A stretch of 14,151 bases of DNA from UMGS1124 sp045613165 (GCA_045613165.1 JAZLAK010000012.1:1-14151), one strand, 5' to 3'; shown: positions 1 through 7,815, numbered from the stretch's first letter. The notes: generated by a model not told the origin, from the sequence alone. Translations and numbers: made by a program.

Positions 1-1023
1 CACTTTAAGTTGTAATGAACTATCTAATTCTTGCGGATAATTTTCAACTTCAATACCATTTATATGATAACTCAACCTTAAAAATGTTCTTATTAATTTT
101 TCAGTTAAATTACTTTGAATATATTCATGTTTTTCTTGTTCACCTATATAATCAAAATTTTCTATCGCTCTACTCTTTTTATCAAACATAATTTCTTTAT
201 CATTCCAACGTACTATTGATATTGATAGAACAATTATTTTATCAATATTTTTTTCAAATAAACCAATCGCAATATTGAGTGCTAATAAAAATGATGGAGT
301 TACATCTTTTAAATTACCGATGTCATAATTTTCAAATGTTTCACTTTTTACATCTAAGCCTTCATTTATAGCATAGAGTTTTCTCTTTATAAATTTTTGA
401 AATGAATTATTTTCTATGTTTGCATTCTTCTTGTTTTGGATTGCATAGATATAAACTTTATTATTTTCTATACCATAATATATATTTGGTAATTCATATT
501 TAATATCACCGTTATCTAATATTATTTCTAATTTGTATGGTGTTTCATTTCTTAAATTTGATTTTGTATTTTTAACTTTTATATTTGAATTTAAATTTTC
601 TGAATATCCTAAGTCGCACCAATTATTATAAACAGTTAAATTGTTTTTGAAGAATGTTATTCTTCGTCTAAGAAAATTAATTGGATCATTAAAGTCTTCA
701 TATGTAGCATTCGACCATAAAATAGATAGTAACGTTTTAACCTTATAATAATTAAAAGTATTTTCAGTTATATCCATATAATAATTTTTATCATCATAAA
801 AATTTACTGCTAATTTTAAATATGTAGATAATAGTTCATCAAATAATCTTTTATTTTTTATATAAAGCGTAGGAATCATTACATTATCTAACTTTATATT
901 GGATTTTATATCGATGTTTTCTTCAGGTATATAAGTATTAAATAATATATTATATGTTATATCAGCGTCTACAGAACCAGTAGAGGCTTCTTTTATTATT
1001 TCATTATAAAAGATACTTATCAT
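1..1023 (-). CDS. Unknown protein, partial (C-terminus beyond the left edge)
   Basis: An open frame of 341 codons starts at ATG 1023-1021 and has no stop before the window edge. The start is supported by a strong ribosome-binding site (AAAGGAG) that lies within the last codons and stop region of mutS, 4 bases upstream of this gene, so it is probably co-transcribed and translationally coupled with mutS. The protein starts MISIFYNEIIKEA and is hydrophilic and rich in Asn, Lys and Ile. It has no signal peptide or clear membrane segment. One moderately hydrophobic stretch lies near residues 240-265, in the VTPSFLLALNIAIG region. I do not recognise the family and see no catalytic motif. It is not MutL, the usual downstream partner of mutS. 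It is confidently a real gene from frame length, start signal and codon use, but its function is unknown. Confidence 0.85.
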   Translation of the reverse strand, partial: MISIFYNEIIKEASTGSVDADITYNILFNTYIPEENIDIKSNIKLDNVMIPTLYIKNKRLFDELLSTYLKLAVNFYDDKNYYMDITENTFNYYKVKTLLSILWSNATYEDFNDPINFLRRRITFFKNNLTVYNNWCDLGYSENLNSNIKVKNTKSNLRNETPYKLEIILDNGDIKYELPNIYYGIENNKVYIYAIQNKKNANIENNSFQKFIKRKLYAINEGLDVKSETFENYDIGNLKDVTPSFLLALNIAIGLFEKNIDKIIVLSISIVRWNDKEIMFDKKSRAIENFDYIGEQEKHEYIQSNLTEKLIRTFLRLSYHINGIEVENYPQELDSSLQLKV

Positions 1024-1027
1024 TTAT

Positions 1028-3571
1028 TTAACTCCTTTTATTCATTTCTTTTAATTTGTATAAAATGTTTATTGCATCTAATGGGGTAATATTTAAAATA
1101 TCAATTTTATCTATTTCTTTTTTTAATTCATCATCTTTTTTATCTACAAATTCAAATTTTATTTGTTCTGTTTTTTGAGGAATGACTTTTTTATTTTTAT
1201 CATTTTCATATATACTTAATATTTCACTTGCACGAGATATAACACTGTCCGGCATTTTTGCTAAAGACGCAACATGAATACCGTAACTTTTATCTACAGC
1301 TCCTGGTGTTACTTTATGTAAGAATGTTATTACTCCATCATTATCAACTGCTTCAACATGTACATTTTTTATAGTTTTATGAGTATTCTCTAAACTAGTT
1401 AATTCATGATAATGAGTTGAGAATAATGTTTTACATTTTATATTAGTATCTACATATTCTAATATTGATTGTGCTATAGATAAACCATCATAAGTTGCTG
1501 TACCCCTACCCAATTCATCAAATAAAATCAAACTATTATTTGTAGCATTAACTATTGCATTGCGAGCTTCTAACATTTCAACCATGAATGTAGATTCTCC
1601 GCCTACTAAATCATCACTTGCTCCAATACGGGTAAATATCGAATCAAATACTGGTAGCGTTGCACTGGTAGCTGGTACAAAAGATCCTATTTGCGCTAAG
1701 ATTATCGTAATTGCAAATTGTCTCATATATGTACTCTTACCACTCATATTTGGGCCTGTTATTAATAAAGTATTTGTATTCTCATCCATTATAATATCAT
1801 TTTTTACATATTCAACTTTAGAAACTGTTTCTACTACTGGATGAAAACCATCAAGAATACTTACTTTTCTATCTTTAACTAATGTAGGTCTAACTAATTT
1901 ATATTCTTCGCTAACTATCGATAATGAAGCATAGGCATCTAATAGACTTAAAGTATATGCTGTTTTCTTTAATTCTCTAATATTTTCTTTAACAACATTC
2001 TTTATTTCCATAAATAGATTATATTCTAAATCTACTATACGTTCTTCTGCATTTAAAACTAGCGCTTCTTTTTCCTTTAATGTTGGAGTTATAAATCTTT
2101 CAGCATTCGTTAATGTTTGTCTTCTTTCCCAACCAAATTCATCTTTTATTTTATCTAATTGTCCACGACTAACTTCTATATAATAACCAAATACTTTATT
2201 AAAACCAACTTTTAAATTATTTATTCCAGTTTTTTCTCTTTCAATACTTTCTAGAGAACTAATAAATTCTTTACCACCACTACGCAACTCTTTAAGTTCA
2301 TCAAGTTCAGCATTATAGCCACTTTTAATTAAATAACCTTCTTTAATTGTTACAGGTGGTTCTTCATATATACTTCTTTCTAATAATTCATATAGTTCTC
2401 TATGGTCACTTAACTCATAATCAAACCCTAAATCATTTAATACACTTTTAATATTTGGTAAAACACTTAGAGATCTTTTTATTTGTAATAAATCTCTTGC
2501 ATTTAAAGTACCGCATATAACTTTACCACATAATCTTTCTAAGTCATAAACTTCATATAGATTATTTCTTAAATTTTCACGTAATAAAAATTCATTATTT
2601 AATTTTTCTACTATATCTAATCTTTCATTAATTAAATTTATATCTTTTAATGGATGCATTAACATATTTTTTAAAGTTCTTGCTCCCATAGCAGTTTTAG
2701 TTTTATCTAGTAACCATATTAGAGAGTATTGTCTTTCTTTTAGTCTTAATGTTTCGAATAATTCTAAATTTCTAACTGTATGTACATCCATATTTAAATA
2801 ATCATCACGTTTAACAATACTAACTTCATTCATGTGATCAAGATCATTTAATTCGGTTACTGATAAATAATAAAATAAATGTTTTATGCCATATTTTATT
2901 CTTTCATCACTAATATTTTTATAACAATGAGTGTATTTATCTTCTAATAATTTATCACTTATAGTTATATTTATATTATAATTATTTTTTAAAATATTTA
3001 ATAAAGATATATCGAAATCATTTGTTATTAGTATTTCTTTTAAATTTAGATTTAATATTTCATTTATTAATTTATCTTTATCATGTATTAAAGTTAAAGA
3101 ATAGATTTCTCCAGTAGATATATCGGCATATGTAATTAAATATTCGTAATTATAATCGATTATACTTCCAATATAGTTAGAATCTTTGCTATCTAAGTAT
3201 TCTAAATCTACTAAAGTTCCTTTACTAAATACTTGTACTACGCCACGTTTAACCATACCTTTTGTATTTTTGGCGTCTTCTAATTGTTCAACGATAGCTA
3301 CTTTATAAGATTTATTAACTAATCTTTCTATATAAGATTTTGCTGAATGATGAGGTACTCCACACATAGGAACACGTTCTTTTAATCCAGCATTTTTCCC
3401 GGTTAAAGTAAGCTCTAATTCTCTACTTGCTGTTTCTCCATCTTCAAAAAATAATTCATAAAAATCTCCAATGCGATAAAACAATAATACGTCTTCATAA
3501 TCTTTTTTTATATCCATGTATTGTTGCATCATTGGTGATAAGTCTTCGTAATTTACTTCACATCTTTTCAT
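1028..3571 (-). CDS. mutS: DNA mismatch repair protein MutS
   Basis: MutS is the mismatch-recognition ATPase of methyl-independent mismatch repair. It binds mispairs as a dimer and licenses MutL. The 847-residue length is normal for the family. The N-terminal mismatch-binding domain carries the Phe-X-Glu wedge (F37-Y38-E39). Connector, lever and clamp regions follow through about residue 550. The C-terminal ABC-type ATPase has the Walker A GPNMSGKS (606-613), the Walker B Asp-Glu pair in LFDELGRGT (D685-E686) and the STHYHEL switch near 719-725. After the ATPase, QIKFEF (803-808) sits where Bacillus-type MutS carries its sliding-clamp binding motif. It precedes the family's usual NITPLDAINILYKLK tail. 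The ATG has a GAGGT ribosome-binding site 7-8 bases upstream. A TATAAT -10 box lies at 3591-3596. The next gene downstream is an unknown protein rather than mutL. Confidence 0.98.
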   Translation of the reverse strand: MKRCEVNYEDLSPMMQQYMDIKKDYEDVLLFYRIGDFYELFFEDGETASRELELTLTGKNAGLKERVPMCGVPHHSAKSYIERLVNKSYKVAIVEQLEDAKNTKGMVKRGVVQVFSKGTLVDLEYLDSKDSNYIGSIIDYNYEYLITYADISTGEIYSLTLIHDKDKLINEILNLNLKEILITNDFDISLLNILKNNYNINITISDKLLEDKYTHCYKNISDERIKYGIKHLFYYLSVTELNDLDHMNEVSIVKRDDYLNMDVHTVRNLELFETLRLKERQYSLIWLLDKTKTAMGARTLKNMLMHPLKDINLINERLDIVEKLNNEFLLRENLRNNLYEVYDLERLCGKVICGTLNARDLLQIKRSLSVLPNIKSVLNDLGFDYELSDHRELYELLERSIYEEPPVTIKEGYLIKSGYNAELDELKELRSGGKEFISSLESIEREKTGINNLKVGFNKVFGYYIEVSRGQLDKIKDEFGWERRQTLTNAERFITPTLKEKEALVLNAEERIVDLEYNLFMEIKNVVKENIRELKKTAYTLSLLDAYASLSIVSEEYKLVRPTLVKDRKVSILDGFHPVVETVSKVEYVKNDIIMDENTNTLLITGPNMSGKSTYMRQFAITIILAQIGSFVPATSATLPVFDSIFTRIGASDDLVGGESTFMVEMLEARNAIVNATNNSLILFDELGRGTATYDGLSIAQSILEYVDTNIKCKTLFSTHYHELTSLENTHKTIKNVHVEAVDNDGVITFLHKVTPGAVDKSYGIHVASLAKMPDSVISRASEILSIYENDKNKKVIPQKTEQIKFEFVDKKDDELKKEIDKIDILNITPLDAINILYKLKEMNKRS

Positions 3572-3590
3572 AGTACTACCTCGTTTAAAT

Positions 3591-3596
3591 ATTATA
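3591..3596 (-). promoter_or_regulatory. Probable -10 box of the mutS promoter
   Basis: Read on the minus strand this is a perfect TATAAT about 20 bases upstream of the mutS start codon. The expected -35 region is T-rich (TTTCTT/TTCTTA) and poor, so this is a partial promoter call based mainly on the -10 box and its position. Confidence 0.5.
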
Positions 3597-3698
3597 ACAA
3601 AAAATAAAAAATTAAGAAATTATTTTGTTATACTTTTATAAAAAAATATAGAACTTTAAATTCAATATATAATAATTTATCTAGTTTTGTCGAACCGC

Positions 3699-3726
3699 TT
3701 GATATTAAAAAATAATCATTTATTAT
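3699..3726 (+). promoter_or_regulatory. Promoter of the structured RNA (TTGATA-N16-TATTAT)
   Basis: The -35 box TTGATA (3699-3704) and -10 box TATTAT (3721-3726) are separated by 16 bases, and each differs from consensus at one position. The predicted transcription start (about 3733) falls at the 5' base of the long closing stem of the RNA at 3735. That fit supports both the promoter and the RNA strand. Confidence 0.6.
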
Positions 3727-3732
3727 AGTATC

Positions 3733-3965
3733 TCGAGCGTTAGGAATAGATGTCTGCTAATAGTCATTATCTTTCTATCCTTCTACACCTCAGGGGGTGG
3801 GATGGAAGTGAGGTGTTATTAGTTTTGTTAGAAGTAATTTTAACAATATTAAAAAGTCTACTTAGTAGACATAATAAAAAGACATCTATTTCTGTAAATA
3901 TTCAAGTGAATACTGCAGTAATAAACGTCAACAAACAATTGTAGGCATTTAGTCCTAACGCTCTA
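3733..3965 (+). ncRNA. Candidate structured non-coding RNA, about 230 nt, unclassified
   Basis: Long-range perfect inverted repeats fill this gap. The closing stem GAGCGTTAGGA (3735-3745) pairs with TCCTAACGCTC (3953-3963). Directly inside it, ATAGATGTCT (3746-3755) pairs with AGACATCTAT (3880-3889), leaving 3890-3952 as a second branch. Inside the first branch, CTAATA (3757-3762) pairs with TATTAG (3817-3822), and ACACCTCA (3785-3792) pairs with TGAGGTGT (3809-3816). There is a G-rich 16-nt loop at 3793-3808. GGATGG (3800-3805) in that loop can pair with CTATCC (3775-3780), forming a pseudoknot. Smaller hairpins are GTCTAC/GTAGAC (3856-3870) and TATTC/GAATA (3899-3912). A promoter ends just before the closing stem and a terminator follows, both on the plus strand. 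I see no tmRNA, RNase P, SRP or typical 6S hallmarks. Size and branching resemble large Bacillota RNAs such as raiA, but I cannot confirm a family. Confidence 0.65.
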
Positions 3966-3981
3966 CTAAATTAAGTTTATC

Positions 3982-4016
3982 ATAATTTATATATATTTGT
4001 AAATTATTTATTTTTT
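3982..4016 (+). terminator. Possible AT-only intrinsic terminator after the structured RNA
   Basis: ATAATTTA (3982-3989) and TAAATTAT (4000-4007) form a perfect 8-bp stem with a 10-nt loop, followed on the plus strand by TTATTTTTT. On the minus strand no T-run follows, so the signal is plus-strand specific and matches the orientation of the RNA at 3733-3965. The stem has no G or C, so it is weak by itself. It overlaps the 3' end of the convergent methyltransferase gene. Confidence 0.4.
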
Positions 4017-4727
4017 ATTTATTTCATACATAACAATACTACTAGCTATTCCAACATTTAAACTCTCACATTTTTTATTCATATCTATATAAATATATTC
4101 ATCACACATATTTAGTATTTCATCACTAATACCATTGCCTTCATTACCAACAATAAAAGCGTACTTTTCACAAATTATATCTTCAATTTTTTTGCCATTA
4201 TCTACTTTAGTGCCAATTATAGTATATCCTTTTAATTTCAATTCCATAATAGAATCTACTAAATCTTGTTTTATGATATTAACGTTATAAATCATGCCTT
4301 CACTAGCACGTAATACTTTTTCATTATAGATATCTACAGTGTTGTTACCTACAATAATTGTATCAAAATTGAAAGCAACTGCACTTCTTATAATTGTTCC
4401 AACATTTCCTGGATCTTGTAATCCATCTAACATTATTACATTACCTTTTATACTATTTAAATCTTGTTTTTTCACAACCGCTACTACACTTGGTAAAGTT
4501 TTTAAACTAGTTAATTTTCTCATTACTTGTTCATTTACATATGTAACATTACCATATCTATTTTCATAACCATTAAGTAAAAATATTTCCTGAACTATAT
4601 TATGTTTTAATGCTTCTTTTACTAAATGATCAGTCGATATAATGTAAAGACCTGTTTCATCTCTATATTTTTTTTGTAATAATTTACTATATCTTTTTAT
4701 TTTTTCGTTATTAATAGACTCTATCAT
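4008..4727 (-). CDS. SpoU/TrmH-family RNA 2'-O-ribose methyltransferase
   Basis: This is an AdoMet-dependent SPOUT-fold (trefoil knot) enzyme that methylates a ribose 2'-OH in 23S rRNA or tRNA; the exact target site cannot be read from sequence. All three SpoU motifs are present: motif 1 with N108-V-G-T-I-I-R114 (R114 the conserved catalytic-type Arg), motif 2 IVGNEGNGIS (192-201), and motif 3 SLNVGIASSIVMYE (222-235). The N-terminal 80 residues match the RNA-substrate-binding domain of the RlmB/TsnR/YsgA branch. The usual Glu-Gly after the first beta strand is replaced by Ser-Thr (residues 31-32). The 239-residue length is usual. Its ATG overlaps the upstream gene's stop as ATGA, so translation is coupled. 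It is the last gene of the der operon. Confidence 0.93.
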   Translation of the reverse strand: MIESINNEKIKRYSKLLQKKYRDETGLYIISTDHLVKEALKHNIVQEIFLLNGYENRYGNVTYVNEQVMRKLTSLKTLPSVVAVVKKQDLNSIKGNVIMLDGLQDPGNVGTIIRSAVAFNFDTIIVGNNTVDIYNEKVLRASEGMIYNVNIIKQDLVDSIMELKLKGYTIIGTKVDNGKKIEDIICEKYAFIVGNEGNGISDEILNMCDEYIYIDMNKKCESLNVGIASSIVMYEINKK

Positions 4728-5203
4728 ATATTACCTACTTTTTCTAGTTTTAATACTTTATTTCTTAATAATGTACTCCTAATGCATTTTTCTATGTCAT
4801 ATTTTTTTATTTCTATATAAACAAGCATCTTATTATCATCATCTAAATGATTTATATAAAACCCATCTTCATATAATAATCTTAATAATAAATTTATATC
4901 TATACTAGTCTTCATTATATTTTTTATATTATAGTGATTGCTGCCTTCATAATATGTATTCCAAGTTCCATTAACTTCTTTACCTTCAACTTCGTATTTA
5001 ATGCCATCCGTCTCGTTAATAGAACATATATCTAATATTCTATCTACATTAAATCTAATTTTTATAGTAGTAAAATCGCAATCTTTTATATGTAAAATAA
5101 ATTTCCATATTTCTTTATATGCTAAATAAGCAACATTTTCTTGATAACTTATTTTGTCGTTGCTAACATCTTCTAATATTATTTTTTCTACTTCATTTGT
5201 CAT
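4724..5203 (-). CDS. Unknown 159-residue protein in the der operon
   Basis: This is an uncharacterised soluble protein with no signal peptide, membrane span or recognised motif. It is acidic at the N-terminus (TNEVEKIILEDVSND), followed by mixed alpha/beta-looking sequence with many Asp, Asn, Ile and Tyr. It looks like a small cytoplasmic binding or adaptor protein, but this is only an impression. It is certainly translated with its neighbours: its ATG shares a base with the stop of the metallopeptidase gene (TAATG at 5201-5205), and its own stop overlaps the next start (ATGA at 4724-4727). The operon context (Der GTPase, metallopeptidase, RNA methyltransferase) hints at a link with ribosome or RNA metabolism but does not prove it. 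Confidence 0.8.
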   Translation of the reverse strand: MTNEVEKIILEDVSNDKISYQENVAYLAYKEIWKFILHIKDCDFTTIKIRFNVDRILDICSINETDGIKYEVEGKEVNGTWNTYYEGSNHYNIKNIMKTSIDINLLLRLLYEDGFYINHLDDDNKMLVYIEIKKYDIEKCIRSTLLRNKVLKLEKVGNI

Positions 5204-5823
5204 TATTTTAATCTCTTTCTCGCTAATTTATAATATGGATAATATTTCTCTACTTCATTCCAAAATGATGTACTATGATTCATGTGTTTGAAATGACATA
5301 ATTCATGTATTATTACATAATCTATTAAACTTACATCTTTATGAATAAGTTCGGTATTAAGTGTAACTGTCATGCTAGATTTATTACATACTCCCCAACG
5401 AGTTTTCATTTTTCTAGTTCTTAATCTAAATTTAGGTAGGTCTTTGAATTCTATCATAAGTCTATTTAATCTTGATTCAAAAAACTTTAATGAGTTTTTT
5501 TCTAAATATTCTTTTACTTTCTCAATGCTAGGTCCATAAGCGTATGAATTATCAATTTTAACTCTTTTAGCTTCTATAAAATCCAACTTTTCACCTAAAT
5601 AATAAATATCATTATTATCATTAACTTTTTTTTTCATGTTGTTATACATTTTTATAATATCATTTTCATTTTTTAGAAGTAATTTTTCTATATAACTATC
5701 ACTACATAAATAACTACAACTAACATATATTTTTAAATCTTCTTTTACTCTAAAATAAATATTTTTTATTCTTTTTTTTGTTATAACAACATCAAAATTT
5801 ATTCCATTTAATTCTATTTTCAT
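5203..5823 (-). CDS. YgjP-type (DUF45) zinc metallopeptidase-like protein
   Basis: This is a predicted cytoplasmic zinc metallohydrolase of the YgjP/DUF45 family, related to SprT/WLM-type gluzincins. The zinc-binding signature HELCHFKHMNH is at residues 173-183: H173 and H177 are the HExxH ligands, E174 the general base and H183 the likely third ligand, followed by the family's S-x-x-F-W pattern. The other hallmark, K-T-R-W-G-V-C (140-146), is also present. The N-terminal half is a beta-rich domain that starts like other members (NGINFDVVITKKRIKN). The 206-residue length is slightly short for the family. The natural substrate is unknown. The start codon lies 2 bases after the der stop, and the gene ends in a TAATG overlap with the next gene, so it is an internal operon gene. 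Confidence 0.88.
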   Translation of the reverse strand: MKIELNGINFDVVITKKRIKNIYFRVKEDLKIYVSCSYLCSDSYIEKLLLKNENDIIKMYNNMKKKVNDNNDIYYLGEKLDFIEAKRVKIDNSYAYGPSIEKVKEYLEKNSLKFFESRLNRLMIEFKDLPKFRLRTRKMKTRWGVCNKSSMTVTLNTELIHKDVSLIDYVIIHELCHFKHMNHSTSFWNEVEKYYPYYKLARKRLK

Positions 5824-5825
5824 AA

Positions 5826-7133
5826 TTATTCACTTTTGTTTTTAAATTGTAATATTATTGGAGTACCAACTAAGTCAAAGGATTCTCTTATTTTATTTTC
5901 TAAATATCTTTCGTAACTAAAGTGTACTAAACCTTTATTATTTACATTGAAAGTAAATTTTGGTGGTTGACTTCCTGATTGATTTACGAAATATATTTTT
6001 AATCTCTTTCCTTTATAACTAGGTGGCATATGTAACATAACTGCTTCTCTAATTACATCGTTTAATGCACTAGTTTTAATTTCTCTTGTTGCACTTTCAT
6101 ATGATTTAATTACTTCTGGCATTAATGTATGTATTCTCGATTTAGTCTTTGCACTTAAGAACACTATTGGAGCATATGGAACGAATTGGAAATTATTTCT
6201 TATATCTTTTATCCATTTTTTCATTTCCATATCTTTATCTTCAACTGTATCCCATTTATTTACAACTAATACTATTGCTTTACCAGCATCGATAGCATAC
6301 GATGCTATATGTTTATCATGTTCTATAATACCTTCTTCAGCATTTATAACTACTACACAAACATCACTACGTTCAATAGATTTCAAACTTCTGATTAAAC
6401 TATATTTTTCAATATTTTCATATATTTTGCCTTTTTTTCTCATACCAGCAGTATCTATAATAGTATAATCACGTTTTTCATATGTAAATTTAGTATCTAA
6501 TGAATCTCTTGTAGTACCAGCAATATCACTTACTAGACATCTTTCTTCGTTTAATATTGCATTAACTAAACTACTCTTTCCTACATTAGGTCTACCTATA
6601 AGTGAAAATTTTAAAGTTGAATCTTTTTCTTCAGTTGTATATGGATTAAAATCTTTAGTTATTTCTTCTAATAATTTATCTATACCTCTTTTATGTTCTC
6701 CTGAAATCATAATCATATTATCTAGTCCTAATTCATAATATGAATATATATTTTCTTCGTGAGTTTTATCATCTATTTTATTTATTGCAACGATAACTTT
6801 TTTATCAGTTTTTAATAAATAGTCTCTAATTTTTAAATCATTTAGAGTTAAAGATTCTCTACCATCAACTACAAAAACAATAACATCACTTTCATCCATT
6901 GCAAGTTCTGCTTGTACTTTAATAGAAGAGTTAAAATCTTTTATTTCTAAATCTATTCCACCTGTATCTATTAAATTAAAACTCTTATCTTTATAATTTA
7001 CTATTCCATATATTCTATCTCTTGTAACACCTGGTTCATCAGCAATAATAGATTTCTTTTCATTTATTAATCTATTAAACAAAGTTGATTTCCCTGTATT
7101 TGGTCTTCCAATTAAACAAACTGTTTTACGCAT
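5826..7133 (-). CDS. der: Ribosome-assembly GTPase Der (EngA)
   Basis: Der is an essential double-GTPase that assists assembly of the 50S ribosomal subunit. With ATG at 7133 the protein has 435 residues, the usual family length. The first G domain has G1 GRPNTGKS (9-16), G3 DTGGI (56-60) and G4 NKID (118-121). The second has G1 GRPNVGKS (180-187), G3 DTAGM (227-231), G4 NKWD (292-295) and G5 SAK (327-329). The C-terminal KH-like domain spans about 350-435. The frame is open back to an ATG at 7193, but the added 20 residues overlap the promoter. The ATG at 7133 has a strong GGGGAGGT ribosome-binding site 7 bases upstream and gives the normal MRKTVCLIGRPN start. It is the first gene of a four-gene operon. 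Confidence 0.98.
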   Translation of the reverse strand: MRKTVCLIGRPNTGKSTLFNRLINEKKSIIADEPGVTRDRIYGIVNYKDKSFNLIDTGGIDLEIKDFNSSIKVQAELAMDESDVIVFVVDGRESLTLNDLKIRDYLLKTDKKVIVAINKIDDKTHEENIYSYYELGLDNMIMISGEHKRGIDKLLEEITKDFNPYTTEEKDSTLKFSLIGRPNVGKSSLVNAILNEERCLVSDIAGTTRDSLDTKFTYEKRDYTIIDTAGMRKKGKIYENIEKYSLIRSLKSIERSDVCVVVINAEEGIIEHDKHIASYAIDAGKAIVLVVNKWDTVEDKDMEMKKWIKDIRNNFQFVPYAPIVFLSAKTKSRIHTLMPEVIKSYESATREIKTSALNDVIREAVMLHMPPSYKGKRLKIYFVNQSGSQPPKFTFNVNNKGLVHFSYERYLENKIRESFDLVGTPIILQFKNKSE

Positions 7134-7164
7134 AAAAAGTACCTCCCCTTTTTTGTCAGTCACT

Positions 7165-7193
7165 ATTTTATCATATTTACTCATTTTAAACAA
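7165..7193 (-). promoter_or_regulatory. Promoter of the der operon (TTGTTT-N17-TAAAAT)
   Basis: Read on the minus strand, the -35 box TTGTTT (7188-7193) and -10 box TAAAAT (7165-7170) are 17 bases apart. They lie about 30 bases upstream of the der start, with the GGGGAGGT ribosome-binding site in between. The promoter excludes the upstream in-frame ATG at 7193 as the start of Der. Confidence 0.6.
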
Positions 7194-7214
7194 ATAAAAA
7201 ACTTTTAAAAAGTT
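7190..7214 (-). terminator. Probable intrinsic terminator of def
   Basis: AACTTTT and AAAAGTT form a 7-bp hairpin (7200-7214) with almost no loop, overlapping the def stop codon. On the minus strand it is followed by TTTTTATTTG. The stem is AT-rich and short, so termination may be partial. It also touches the -35 box of the der promoter. Confidence 0.5.
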
Positions 7215-7815
7215 ATTTTATATCTTCTATCTTTTTAAAATTATTTGTAGTTTGTTTAAATTCACCATCTTTTTTTATTATTTCCATTGTATGTGTTTTT
7301 CTAAACTCTTTTCTTTCTTCTACCGGCATATCATATAATTCAATTGACTTATCAATATGTAGAATGCCATCTAAATGATCCAATTCATGCGATAAAACTA
7401 TCGCTGCAAATTCTTCGAATACTTCTTTATGTTGTTTACCAAATTCATCATAATATTCTACTTCAATTCTATAAGGTCTTTCTACTAACCCAAAATAATC
7501 TAAACAACTAGCACAAGCTTCCCAATATCTTGTAATGCCTTCCCTTCTTAATACTTTTGGATTTATTAAAATTTTAGACTCATCTCTCTCACTATTAAAT
7601 ATTTCTTCCAAACTTGTATTCCTTAAATAAACTAATCTTAAAGGAATGCCTAATTGCACTGATGCTATGGCTAAAGTTTTGTTATTATTTTCTATACAAT
7701 AATCATGTAATAATTTTATAACTTCTTTATAATCATCATTTGTTAAATCCACTTCTTTTGAAATTTGTCTTAAAAATTTTTCATCTTTTAATATTGTTTT
7801 ACGCTCTATTTGCAT
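7213..7815 (-). CDS. def: Peptide deformylase, divergent
   Basis: Peptide deformylase removes the formyl group from the N-terminal Met of new proteins at the ribosome, using a metal held by one Cys and two His. The HEXDH motif is intact as H143-E-L-D-H147. The usual EGCLS motif appears as E99-A-C101-A-S103, keeping the metal-binding Cys. The usual GLAAPQ motif appears as AIASVQ (49-54), keeping the catalytic Gln (Q54) but losing the glycines and Pro. The protein is 200 residues with an extended C-terminus. A frame extension back to a TTG at 7875 is rejected, because a near-consensus promoter lies inside it. ATG 7815 has GAAAGAAG about 8 bases upstream. It appears to be a single-gene transcript divergent from the radical SAM operon. 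Confidence 0.92.
   Translation of the reverse strand: MQIERKTILKDEKFLRQISKEVDLTNDDYKEVIKLLHDYCIENNNKTLAIASVQLGIPLRLVYLRNTSLEEIFNSERDESKILINPKVLRREGITRYWEACASCLDYFGLVERPYRIEVEYYDEFGKQHKEVFEEFAAIVLSHELDHLDGILHIDKSIELYDMPVEERKEFRKTHTMEIIKKDGEFKQTTNNFKKIEDIK

Noticed and set aside
1560..1844. Plus-strand open frame antisense to the mutS ATPase domain
   Set aside because: It is a shadow of conserved mutS codons (Walker A/B region), without a start signal.
3750..3944. 64-codon plus-strand open frame inside the RNA region
   Set aside because: It has no ribosome-binding site, and its span coincides with the paired strands of the RNA candidate. The composition is explained by the stems, and no recognisable protein results.
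3733..3963. Inverted repeats of an insertion sequence or MITE
   Set aside because: There are no target-site duplications next to the outer repeat and no transposase. The inner stems nest as in an RNA, and a promoter abuts the repeat.
3733..3965. tmRNA, RNase P RNA, SRP RNA or 6S RNA
   Set aside because: No tRNA-like ends or ANDE-type tag, no RNase P core sequence, no SRP tetraloop helix. The branched fold does not match the single long bubble hairpin of 6S RNA.
7134..7193. 20-residue N-terminal extension of Der
   Set aside because: The promoter and the strong ribosome-binding site lie within it, and the family starts at MRKTVCLIGRPN.
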